Source: Tabrizicola flagellatus | Lineage (GTDB): Bacteria; Pseudomonadota; Alphaproteobacteria; Rhodobacterales; Rhodobacteraceae | Length of the DNA stretch: 64,000 nucleotides | Direction of reading: 5' to 3' | Assembly (NCBI RefSeq): GCF_008271465.1 | Contig: NZ_VMDU01000001.1 | Span: 496,001-560,000, forward strand | In this document: positions 54,238-63,194 of the stretch, piece by piece | Position numbering within the stretch: position 1 is the first letter of the stretch | Layout: each line of letters starts with the position of its first letter | Program-made: the position numbers and the translations under genes | The notes under the pieces: generated by a model | Seen by the model: the letters and a program-made list of their open reading frames with translations, nothing else | Database searches by the model: none | What the model was told of the DNA's origin: nothing

Positions 54238-55421
54238 CCGATCAGCGGACCGGACTTGCCGTAGGTTTCCTCGTAGTGCCGGCGCAGGCGCATCAGCGCG
54301 ATCCGCAGCACGATCTTGCCCGAGCGCGCCGCCCAGCCCATGCGCTTTTCGGCCACTTCCAGCCCTTCGAGGAAACAACAGCAGCGCAGCGCAACGTCGC
54401 CGAGCCCCGGCCCGAGGTCGCGCAGCGCCGCCGCCACCCGCTCGCGCGCCGAGGACGGGCCCTCGGCCAGACCGCTGTCGGGCTGGAAGGCGCCGCGGTC
54501 GCCGCCGGTGAGGAACCGGTCCCAGTTCTGCGCCACGCGCGGCCCCATCTGGGCCAGTTCGAAATCCTCGCGCAGGCGTTCGGCGGCGGCCACAAGTTCG
54601 GGTTCGAGGAAGGGCTTGCCGTCCCGGTCCCGGCGCCGGCCCAGAAGCGCCACCGGGCTTTCCGCCAGGTTGTAGCGCACCCGGCGCGGGCCGGCGTCGT
54701 CCATAACCTCGCGCTCGCCCCAGACGCGATGCTGCTCGCCGAAGGGCGTGGCGGCCTCGGCCATGCCCTGACGGCGGCGATCCTCCTCCTCCACCATGCG
54801 TTTCAGCGCCGCGCGGCCTGCCGAGGTGATCTCGTAGGTGGCGACCCGACCCGGCTTGCGGCAGGTCACCCAGTCCTTCAGCGCGAAGGCATGCGCGACC
54901 GAACGTTCCAGCACCGCCGTGCGCAGGCTGCGCCCGTCGGGCAGGTCGCGCAGCACGACCGCCTTGTCGAGATCGGGGGCAATCGCCATGACCGCGCCGG
55001 GTTCGGCCAGCCGGCGCAGGACGCGGATCCCCTCGCGCACAAGCGCCTGTTCGTCGAAAACCTCGGGCGGCTGGGCGGACCGGTCGGGGCGCATGTGAAC
55101 GGACATCGGGGGAGCATCCTTTTCGGCTGAGACATCGGACTGGCGGGAGACGAGACGGGAGATCGCCGTCAGCGCCTCGTCCATGAGCGGGTCCTCGCGG
55201 CGGTTCTCGAACCGTCGCACCTGACGCAGGATGGTCGAGGCATGCAGGCCTTCTCGCCGCGCAAGCTCCCTGAGCGATGTGCCGTCTTCGGTATGGTCGA
55301 GGTAGTGACGCACGGCAGCAGGAAGCCAGTCCGGCAGGCTGGCAGCAGTCAATTCTGGCAATTCGGTCGTCCCGTATCTGTCCACACCCGGGCTGCAATA
55401 CGTCCAGCCTTGGACGTGCAC
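54234..55421 (-). CDS. DUF6456 helix-turn-helix protein, candidate GafA-type GTA activator
   Basis: 395 residues. An N-terminal helix-turn-helix at about 49-70 (LRELARREGLHASTILRQVRR), a variable acidic linker, then a long C-terminal part with LTGGDRGAFQ and ALRDLGPGLGDVALRCCCFLEGLEV that I recognise as DUF6456. From memory the Rhodobacter capsulatus gene transfer agent activator GafA has the same two-part layout; this assignment is inference. The start is uncertain: GTG at 55421 is used, another GTG at 55385 is in frame. Its upstream gap holds a large inverted repeat with a CtrA-like site. Convergent overlap with LysE. Confidence 0.7.
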   Translation of the reverse strand: MHVQGWTYCSPGVDRYGTTELPELTAASLPDWLPAAVRHYLDHTEDGTSLRELARREGLHASTILRQVRRFENRREDPLMDEALTAISRLVSRQSDVSAEKDAPPMSVHMRPDRSAQPPEVFDEQALVREGIRVLRRLAEPGAVMAIAPDLDKAVVLRDLPDGRSLRTAVLERSVAHAFALKDWVTCRKPGRVATYEITSAGRAALKRMVEEEDRRRQGMAEAATPFGEQHRVWGEREVMDDAGPRRVRYNLAESPVALLGRRRDRDGKPFLEPELVAAAERLREDFELAQMGPRVAQNWDRFLTGGDRGAFQPDSGLAEGPSSARERVAAALRDLGPGLGDVALRCCCFLEGLEVAEKRMGWAARSGKIVLRIALMRLRRHYEETYGKSGPLIG

Positions 55422-55437
55422 AACCTTGGGTGGAATT

Positions 55438-55506
55438 GGTTACCTGTTAGTTAAACTTCTGACTGGTCACGACAATTCGATGGAATGTTTAAACTATTCG
55501 GTAACC
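55438..55506. promoter_or_regulatory. inverted repeat operator with CtrA-like site between DUF6456 and DUF6477 genes
   Basis: Left arm GGTTACCTGTTAGTTAAAC (55438-55456) and right arm GTTTAAACTATTCGGTAACC (55487-55506) are near-perfect inverted copies of GGTTACC-N3-TAGTT(T)AAAC, 30 bases apart. Inside the left arm TTAC-N7-TTAA (55440-55454) differs by one base from the CtrA pattern TTAA-N7-TTAA. The AT-rich arms stand out in a GC-rich region and are well placed to control both divergent genes. Confidence 0.6.
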
Positions 55507-55599
55507 TCCGCGCGCTGATCAGCGGGATCGCGCAACGCCAGGTTGTATTCCGCCAGGATGGCCCCATCCAGATCGTCTGACCTGCAAAGGAGGATTCCG

Positions 55600-55884
55600 A
55601 TGACCGATTGCCGCTCTCTGCTTGCCACCCTTCGCCGTCCCCGGCTCTTGATGCGCGCCGCGCGTTTCGGCCTGGGCGACTACCGGCGCGAGCGTGACCT
55701 GCGCCGATATGTCGACCACGCGGCCTCGCCGGAAGAGACGGTCACCTCGCTGATGTCGGTCGAGGCGCGGCTGGAGGCCACGCGGCAGGCGGGTGACGCC
55801 GGCTATTCGGTGGCCCGTCACATCGAGGTGCTGATCGCCCTTCTGGCCGAAGCCCAGTTCCTGCGCCGGGGCGAGACGGCCTGA
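55600..55884 (+). CDS. DUF6477 family protein
   Basis: 94 residues, small and basic at the start: MTDCRSLLATLRRPRLLMRA then RFGLGDYRRERDLRRYV, which I recognise as the Rhodobacterales family DUF6477. A near-perfect Shine-Dalgarno AAAGGAGG lies six bases before the ATG at 55600, so expression is probably high. Divergent from the DUF6456 gene and sharing its inverted-repeat control region, which suggests a common programme. Function unknown. Confidence 0.78.
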   Translation: MTDCRSLLATLRRPRLLMRAARFGLGDYRRERDLRRYVDHAASPEETVTSLMSVEARLEATRQAGDAGYSVARHIEVLIALLAEAQFLRRGETA

Positions 55885-55901
55885 TCCGCCCGCGCACATG
55901 C

Positions 55902-55926
55902 AAAGGGCGGCCAATGGCCGCCCTTT
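55902..55926. terminator. bidirectional terminator between DUF6477 and mttB
   Basis: AAAGGGCGGCC-AAT-GGCCGCCCTTT, a perfect 11-base-pair stem with A and T runs at its ends, so it works as a terminator from either side. It sits 18 bases after the DUF6477 stop and 23 before the convergent mttB stop. Confidence 0.85.
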
Positions 55927-55948
55927 CCGGTTTCGGGCCGTTGCCCGG

Positions 55949-57490
55949 TCAGATGAAGGCGTCCGGCATCTCGGACTTGCGGCGGGCGACGAAGGCCTCC
56001 AGCGCCTCGCGGATGCCGGGGTCGATCTCCGGGGCCTGGTAGTCGGCCAGAAGCTTCTTCACCCGTTCGTTGGCCAGCGTCTGCGTGTCGCGGCTGCCTT
56101 CCTCGGCCCAGGTCTCGAAGGGCTTGTAGTCGAACAGGTCCGACCGCCAGAAGGCCGACTTGAAGTTCGCCTGGGTATGGGCGCAGCCGAGGTAATGGCC
56201 GCCCGGACCGACCTCGCGGATCGCGTCCATGGCCTGGCCGTTGGTGTCCATCTGGATGCCCTGCGCCAGGTGGTGCAGCGTGCCCAGCTGATCGGCGTCC
56301 ATGACGAATTTCTCGTAGGAGGACACGAGGCCCCCTTCCAGCCAGCCGCAGGCGTGCAGCATGAAGTTCACGCCGGCCAGAAGCGCCATGTTCAGGCTGT
56401 TCGCGGTCTCGTAGGCGGCCTGCGCATCCGGCAGCTTGGAGCCGCAGAACGACCCGCCCGAGCGGTAGGGCAGCCCCAGCCGCCGCACCAGCTGGCCCGC
56501 GCCATAGGTGATGTGCGCGGCCTCGGGCGTGCCGAAGGTAGGGGCGCCCGAGTTCATGTCGATCGAGGTGACGAAGGCCCCCGCGATGACGGGCGAGCCG
56601 GGGCGGACAAGCTGGCTGTAGCTGACGCCCGCGAGGATCTCGGCCAGCACCTGAGTCAGCGTCCCCGCCACCGTCACCGGCGCCATGGCGCCGCCGACGA
56701 TGAAGGGCGAGACGATCGAAGCCTGGTTGTTCGCGGCATAAACCTCGAGCGCGCCCATCATGATCCCGTCGAAGACCATCGGCGAGTTGATGTTGATGAG
56801 GCTGGTCATCACCGTGTTCTCTTGGACGAAGTCCTTGCCGAACAGGATCGAGGCCATGTCCACCGAATCCTGCGCGCGGCTGGGTTCGGTGACCGAGCCC
56901 ATGAAGGGCTTGTCCGACAGCGTCATGTGGGCCAAGAGCATGTCGAGATGGCGCTTGTTCACCGGAATGTCGGTCGGCTCGCAGACAGTCCCGCCGGAAT
57001 GGTGCAGCCACTTCGACATGTAGCCAAGCTTCACGAAGTTGCGGAAATCCTCCAGCGTCGCATAGCGGCGGCCGCCTTCCATGTCGCGGACGAAGGGCGG
57101 GCCATAGACCGGGGCGAGGACGAGGTTGCGGCCGCCCACCTCGACGTTGCGTTCCGGGTTGCGGGCGTGCTGGGTGTAGGTCTTGGGCGCGGTGGAAATC
57201 AGCTTGCGGGCAAGTCCGCGGGGGATGTGGACACGTTCGCCCTGCACATCCGCGCCCGCATCGCGCCAGCGCTGCAACGCCGCCGGGTTTTCCACAAAGT
57301 TGACGCCGATCTCTTCCAGCACCGTCTCGGCATTGTGCTCGATGATCTGGAGCGCTTCCTCGTTCAGGATCTCGAAGTTCGGGATGTTGCGCTGGATGAA
57401 GCGCGCGGTCTCGAAGCTGATCGCGGTGCGTTCCGCCCGACGGCTTGCGCCGCCTCCACTGCGCGACCGGCGCCCTGCAACTTCGTTCAT
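55949..57490 (-). CDS. MttB superfamily methyltransferase (non-pyrrolysine)
   Basis: 513 residues. Corrinoid-dependent methyltransferase family of trimethylamine methyltransferase Mtt[26 protein letters not shown] near the start (shown in part: [19 protein letters not shown]), [37 protein letters not shown]. The whole frame has no in-frame TAG, so it lacks pyrrolysine and belongs with glycine-betaine-type (MtgB-like) relatives. The ATG at 57490 has GGAGGTG five bases upstream. No corrinoid protein or methyl acceptor gene is adjacent. Substrate is probably a quaternary amine, unproven. Confidence 0.85.
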   Translation of the reverse strand: MNEVAGRRSRSGGGASRRAERTAISFETARFIQRNIPNFEILNEEALQIIEHNAETVLEEIGVNFVENPAALQRWRDAGADVQGERVHIPRGLARKLISTAPKTYTQHARNPERNVEVGGRNLVLAPVYGPPFVRDMEGGRRYATLEDFRNFVKLGYMSKWLHHSGGTVCEPTDIPVNKRHLDMLLAHMTLSDKPFMGSVTEPSRAQDSVDMASILFGKDFVQENTVMTSLININSPMVFDGIMMGALEVYAANNQASIVSPFIVGGAMAPVTVAGTLTQVLAEILAGVSYSQLVRPGSPVIAGAFVTSIDMNSGAPTFGTPEAAHITYGAGQLVRRLGLPYRSGGSFCGSKLPDAQAAYETANSLNMALLAGVNFMLHACGWLEGGLVSSYEKFVMDADQLGTLHHLAQGIQMDTNGQAMDAIREVGPGGHYLGCAHTQANFKSAFWRSDLFDYKPFETWAEEGSRDTQTLANERVKKLLADYQAPEIDPGIREALEAFVARRKSEMPDAFI

Positions 57491-57610
57491 GGTCCACCTC
57501 CGGGGGATGTTTGCCGCCCTTATGCCGCCAATCGCGGCGGCACCTCTCCCCGAAACCGGCCAATCCTTTCCAAAACCGACATCCCCATTGCCCGTCTGCG
57601 ACGTGGCGGA

Positions 57611-57641
57611 GGCCAAAATTTTTCGGCGAAAAATTTTGGCC
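57611..57641. promoter_or_regulatory. perfect AT-rich palindrome upstream of guaA
   Basis: GGCCAAAATTTTTC-GGC-GAAAAATTTTGGCC: 14-base arms, all matching, with a 3-base loop, 48 bases before the guaA start and 120 before mttB. Its AT core stands out against the GC-rich surroundings. It could be a terminator or attenuator in the guaA leader, or a protein-binding cruciform; no known purine riboswitch is seen. Confidence 0.65.
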
Positions 57642-57689
57642 GGCCTGCCCTGCCCTTGCGATTCCGCGGCCCAGAGGCTACGCGGGCGC

Positions 57690-59262
<1,573 letters not shown>

Positions 59263-59264
<2 letters not shown>

Positions 59265-59341
59265 TGCCTCCTCGATGACTTCGTCTGTCGTCGGCCGGGC
59301 GGTGCCGCGACGAGAAGACGAAGTCGCACGAGGAGCGGGCG
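59263..59341. repeat. palindromic intergenic repeat, copy B, between convergent genes
   Basis: Inverted repeat filling the gap between the guaA stop and the nitroreductase stop. Paired blocks CTCCTCG/CGAGGAG, ACTTCGTCT/AGACGAAGT and TCGTCG/CGACGA are clear. The right arm shares about 25 of 28 bases with the copy at 19964-20040, and both start at GATGC immediately overlapping a TGA stop and end 1-4 bases before a TAG (CTAG) stop of a minus-strand gene. Confidence 0.78.
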
Positions 59342-59935
59342 CTAGAACCGCCCGTGGCGGCTGATCTCTGCCACGGGCCTGCGTGAACTCGGCTTTTCGC
59401 GGGCTTGCAGGTCTTCAGACAGAGCCTCGGCCGCGCCCTGTTCGCCCACCGCCACAACACAGTGCAGCGTGTGGCCCGCAGGCAAGCCGACCGCCTGGGC
59501 CAGCCTGTCCCTGTCGAACCCGCCCATCGCATGGGCGACAAGTCCCATCGCATGGGCCTGCAAGGCGAGGCTCATCCAGGCCGCCCCGGTGTCGAAGCCG
59601 GTGGTTCGGTTCGCCACCTCCGCTCCCTCGCGGTTGGTGACGGCGTCCTTCGAGGCCACCACGATCAGCGCGCCCGCGCGCGCCGTCCATACGAGGTTGT
59701 TCCCCGTCAGCGCCTGGTGGATCGCGGCGAAGGCGGGCTCTCCGGCTCTGGCCCAGACGAAGCGCCAGGGCTGGTGGTTCGAGGCCGAGGGCGCCCAGCG
59801 GGCGGCTTCGAGGAGCGACATCACCTCGGCCTCGGACAGCGCCCGGCCGGTAAAGGACCGCGGCGACCAGCGGTCGGTAAACTGCGCCGCGACCGGGTGG
59901 TCGGGCTGGCGGGCATGGATCGCATCGAGGCTCAT
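59342..59935 (-). CDS. nitroreductase family FMN protein
   Basis: 197 residues. Nitroreductase fold with the FMN contact RRSPRSFTGRALSE-like segment (WSPRSFTGRALSEAEVM), WAPSASNHQPWRFV and AHAMGLVAHAMGGFDRDRLA. Reduces nitro or quinone-like compounds or acts in another flavin reaction; substrate unknown. The ATG at 59935 has AGGAGAA seven bases upstream. Divergent from the DMT permease (155-base gap). A longer in-frame start upstream would run into that gap. Confidence 0.88.
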   Translation of the reverse strand: MSLDAIHARQPDHPVAAQFTDRWSPRSFTGRALSEAEVMSLLEAARWAPSASNHQPWRFVWARAGEPAFAAIHQALTGNNLVWTARAGALIVVASKDAVTNREGAEVANRTTGFDTGAAWMSLALQAHAMGLVAHAMGGFDRDRLAQAVGLPAGHTLHCVVAVGEQGAAEALSEDLQAREKPSSRRPVAEISRHGRF

Positions 59936-60090
59936 CGTCGAATTCTCCTGTGGCATGCGCTTGCAAATAGGGCGCGCCCACATGACGGACAACCGCCCTC
60001 CATTGCCTGCATCTGTGCCTCGCTGCACAGCTGCCCCGGTTCCTCCCGCTCGGGCTGGACAATTGCCGAAGCCGCGGCGACTGTGCCGCG

Positions 60091-60996
60091 ATGACCAGCA
60101 CCTACCGCCCGCTTGCCGCCGCAACCTGGATGACCGGGGCCATCGCCGCATTCACCGCCATGGCCATCGCCACACGGCAGATCAAGGGCGCACATGATAC
60201 GTTCGAGATCCTGGCCTTCCGGTCGATGATCGGCTGGGTGATCGTCGTCGCAGTCGGCCTGATGCTTGGCCAGACAGGCAGGATCCGCACCGACCGGCTG
60301 GGCAGCCATGTGCTGCGCAATCTCTTTCACTTCACCGGCCAGTCGCTGTGGTTCTGGGCAATCACTCTGATCCCGCTGGCCCAGGTCTTCGCGCTGGAGT
60401 TCACCTCGCCGATCTGGGTAATCCTCTTGTCGCCGCTCTTTCTGGGAGAGCGCCTGACCCGGCGAAAGCTTGCCGCCGCGGCGCTGGGGTTCGCCGGCGT
60501 GCTGATCGTCGCGCGTCCCGGGTTCGGTACCCTGGAGCCCGGGGTGCTGGCGGCGGCGGCGGCGGCCGTGTTCTTCGCGGCGACCACGATGATGACCAAG
60601 GCGCTGACCCGGGGCGAGGCGATCATCTCGATCCTGTTCTGGCTGACGCTGATGCAGGCGGTGCTGGGCACAGTGGCGATGGTGCTGATGGGGCCGGTGG
60701 CGCTTCCGACCGCGGCGACGCTGCCCTGGCTGGGGCTGATCGCGGTGGCAGGGATCAGCGCGCATCTTTGTCTGACGACCGCATTGAGCCTGGCGCCCGC
60801 CAGCGTCGTCGTGCCGGTCGATTTCGCGCGCTTGCCGATCATCGCGGCGGTGGGCGCCTTGTTCTACGCCGAACCGATCGAGCCGACACTGTTTCTTGGC
60901 GCCGGGCTGATCTTCGCGGGCATCTGGCTGACCTTGAAGCGCAACGGGGCGGGTGGGGCCTCCGGGCCACAGGGGCAGACGGTCACAAAACCGTGA
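60091..60996 (+). CDS. EamA/DMT superfamily permease
   Basis: 301 residues with ten predicted membrane helices in two EamA repeats (about 12-145 and 155-285). ALEFTSPIWVILLSPLFLGERLTRR and the PVDFARLPIIAAVGALFYAEP stretch are the repeat-end motifs. Exporter of an amino acid or other metabolite; no substrate can be given. ATG at 60091. A small inverted repeat GTCAC/GTGAC spans the stop. Confidence 0.88.
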   Translation: MTSTYRPLAAATWMTGAIAAFTAMAIATRQIKGAHDTFEILAFRSMIGWVIVVAVGLMLGQTGRIRTDRLGSHVLRNLFHFTGQSLWFWAITLIPLAQVFALEFTSPIWVILLSPLFLGERLTRRKLAAAALGFAGVLIVARPGFGTLEPGVLAAAAAAVFFAATTMMTKALTRGEAIISILFWLTLMQAVLGTVAMVLMGPVALPTAATLPWLGLIAVAGISAHLCLTTALSLAPASVVVPVDFARLPIIAAVGALFYAEPIEPTLFLGAGLIFAGIWLTLKRNGAGGASGPQGQTVTKP

Positions 60997-61010
60997 CGTG
61001 GCGTCATTGA

Positions 61011-61039
61011 TTGACCCGTTCTCCCCGGCCGCATAGCCT
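61011..61039 (+). promoter_or_regulatory. promoter of the FadL-type gene (-35 TTGACC, -10 TAGCCT)
   Basis: TTGACC (61011-61016) and TAGCCT (61034-61039) are 17 bases apart and 51 bases before the start codon. -35 matches consensus at five of six, -10 at three of six. Inferred from sequence alone. Confidence 0.45.
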
Positions 61040-61089
61040 TTTGTCGGGGAGCGTCCCGTCGCGGGACATCAGTTCGAGGGAAGAGAACA

Positions 61090-62181
61090 ATGAAACGAAT
61101 TCTCATGGCGTCGGTCGCCGTGTTTGCCGCAGCATCGGGCGCGATGGCCGGGGGGATCGACCGGTCGGGCCAGGGCCTTGGCGCGCTGTTCGAGAAGGGC
61201 CGCTACCTGGAACTGTCCTTTGGCCTGGCCTCGCCGACCATCGAAGGCCGGGACGTGGCCACGGCGCCGACCGGGGATGTGGGGGGCACCTACACGCAGC
61301 TCGGCTTCAGCTACAAGTACGACATCAACGACCGGCTTTCGATGGCGCTGAACATCGACCAGCCCTTCGGTGCCGACATCCAGTATGCGCTGACCTCGCC
61401 GCTGCTGGGCGGAACCACTGCCCAGGCCGAGACCTATGCCGTCACGGGCATCATGCGCTACAAGTTCAACGAGGCCTTCTCGGTCCATGGCGGCCTGCGC
61501 ATGCAGCACGCCAAGGGCAACATCCGGCTTCAGGGTTTGGCCTATGGCGCGTTGTCGGGCTACGACGTGCAGCTCGCCGGCGACTGGGCACCGGGCTACC
61601 TGATCGGCGTCGCCTACGAGAAGCCCGAGATCGCCCTGCGCATCGCGCTGACCTACAATTCGGCGATCAAGCACGAGATGGCCACCACCCAGACCATCAT
61701 CCCGCCGGCCACCGGGACCGTGACCGAGGTCGAGACGCCGCAGACGGTCAACCTCGACTTCCAGACGGGTGTCGCCAAGGACACGCTGGTCTTCGGCCAG
61801 ATCCGGTGGGCCGACTGGTCGAACTTCCTGATCGACCCGGTGAACTTCCCCGGGAACGGCCTGGTGGAGCTTGAGGATACCGTGACCTACACCCTCGGCG
61901 TGGCGCGGCGGTTCAACGAGAACTGGGCCGGATCCTTCTCGCTGAACTACGAGGGCAAGGGCACCGACGACCTGGTCTCGCCGCTCGCGCCGACGAACGG
62001 GCGGATCGGCGCCACGATCGGCGCGGTCTACACCATGGACAACATGAAGATCACCGCCGGGATCAACTATACCAAGCTGGGCGACGCCCGTCCCGAGACC
62101 GGCACGCCCGACACCGCCCGCGCCTCGATGACCGGGAACTCGGTCGTCGGCGTCGGGATCAAGGTCGGCTGGTCCTTCTGA
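61090..62181 (+). CDS. OmpP1/FadL/TodX family outer-membrane transporter
   Basis: 363 residues, signal peptide MKRILMASVAVFAAASGAMA, then the FadL-type barrel with RSGQGLGALFEKGRYLELSFG, a sequence of amphipathic strands, and a C-terminal Phe (KVGWSF). Family takes up long-chain fatty acids or aromatic hydrocarbons across the outer membrane. At 363 residues it is a little shorter than E. coli FadL, which is usual for Rhodobacteraceae members. Its own promoter and a strong terminator make it a single-gene unit. Confidence 0.86.
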   Translation: MKRILMASVAVFAAASGAMAGGIDRSGQGLGALFEKGRYLELSFGLASPTIEGRDVATAPTGDVGGTYTQLGFSYKYDINDRLSMALNIDQPFGADIQYALTSPLLGGTTAQAETYAVTGIMRYKFNEAFSVHGGLRMQHAKGNIRLQGLAYGALSGYDVQLAGDWAPGYLIGVAYEKPEIALRIALTYNSAIKHEMATTQTIIPPATGTVTEVETPQTVNLDFQTGVAKDTLVFGQIRWADWSNFLIDPVNFPGNGLVELEDTVTYTLGVARRFNENWAGSFSLNYEGKGTDDLVSPLAPTNGRIGATIGAVYTMDNMKITAGINYTKLGDARPETGTPDTARASMTGNSVVGVGIKVGWSF

Positions 62182-62201
62182 GCCAGCCCAAGCCATGCGC
62201 G

Positions 62202-62228
62202 AACCCCGCCCCTTCCGGGCGGGGTTTT
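62202..62228 (+). terminator. rho-independent terminator after the FadL-type gene
   Basis: AACCCCGCCC-CTTCC-GGGCGGGGTT followed by TT: a perfect 10-base-pair stem starting 21 bases after the stop. A clear intrinsic terminator for the plus strand. Confidence 0.85.
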
Positions 62229-62279
62229 GCATTGTGAAGCCGCCGCACGGGCGGTAAGACCGGCGCCGGGGGTGACGCG

Positions 62280-63143
62280 ATGATCTACCGTTCGGGACAG
62301 GACTATCTGGCGGCTCCGCGCAAGCGGATCCTCTTGTTCGGCATGTCGGGGCTGGGAAAGACCCGGCTTTCCAACCTCTTGCGCGACCACGGCGACTGGT
62401 TCCACTACTCGGTCGATTACCGGATCGGCACCCGCTACATGGGCGAATACATCGCCGACAACTTCAAGCGCGAAGCGATGAAGGTGCCGCTCCTGCGCGA
62501 GCTTCTGATGACCGACAGCGTCTACATCGCCTCGAACATCACCTTCGACAACCTCGCGCCCCTGTCCACCTACCTCGGCAAGCCCGGCGATCCGGCCCGG
62601 GGCGGCCTGCCCTTCGCCGAATACATGAAGCGGCAGGATCAGCACCGCCAGGCCGAGATCGCAGCGACGCTGGACACCGCCCGGTTCATGGAGCGCGCCG
62701 AGGACATCTACGGCTATCCGCATTTCGTCTGCGACACCTCGGGCTCGATCTGCGAGGTGGTGGAGCCGGACAACCCCGACGACCCGGTGATGCGCCAGCT
62801 GGCCGAGACGCTGCTGATGGTCTGGATCAAGGGGTCGGACGCGCATACCGCAGAGCTTGTCCGCCGGTTCGACCGCGCGCCGAAACCGATGTATTACCAG
62901 CCGCACTTCCTTCATGCGGCGCGGGAAGAATACCGCGCAACCCATTCGGTTTCCGAGGAAAGCTGCGATCCCGACCATTTCGTGCGCTGGACCTATGCCC
63001 GCGCCCTCGCCCACCGCCAGCCGCGCTATGCCGCCATGGCGCGCTGGGGGGTGACGGTGACGGCCGAAGAGGTGGGCGAAGTGCAAAGCGCCGCCGATTT
63101 CGACCGGCTCATGGCCAAGGCCATCGACCGGGCGGGCCCTTGA
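62280..63143 (+). CDS. uncharacterised P-loop NTPase
   Basis: 287 residues. Walker A GMSGLGKT at 21-28 in RILLFGMSGLGKTRLSNLL; a later acidic stretch (FVCDTSGSICEVVEPDNPDD, about 157-176) could give Walker B or metal ligands. The remainder is helical and polar, with no membrane or signal segment. It looks like a small-molecule or nucleotide kinase-like ATPase but I cannot name the family. ATG at 62280, 52 bases after the terminator, so it starts the unit that contains metA (gap 51 bases). Confidence 0.65.
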   Translation: MIYRSGQDYLAAPRKRILLFGMSGLGKTRLSNLLRDHGDWFHYSVDYRIGTRYMGEYIADNFKREAMKVPLLRELLMTDSVYIASNITFDNLAPLSTYLGKPGDPARGGLPFAEYMKRQDQHRQAEIAATLDTARFMERAEDIYGYPHFVCDTSGSICEVVEPDNPDDPVMRQLAETLLMVWIKGSDAHTAELVRRFDRAPKPMYYQPHFLHAAREEYRATHSVSEESCDPDHFVRWTYARALAHRQPRYAAMARWGVTVTAEEVGEVQSAADFDRLMAKAIDRAGP

Positions 63144-63194
63144 ACTCGCCGCCGAGCGCCTCTAGCTTCCTGCCTTCTTCACCGGAACCAGACC

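Noticed and set aside
52333-55398. A minus-strand open frame of about 1021 codons across lipA, aqpZ, lysE and the DUF6456 gene
   Set aside because: Overlaps four well-supported genes in other frames, with Arg/Gly/Pro-rich shadow composition.
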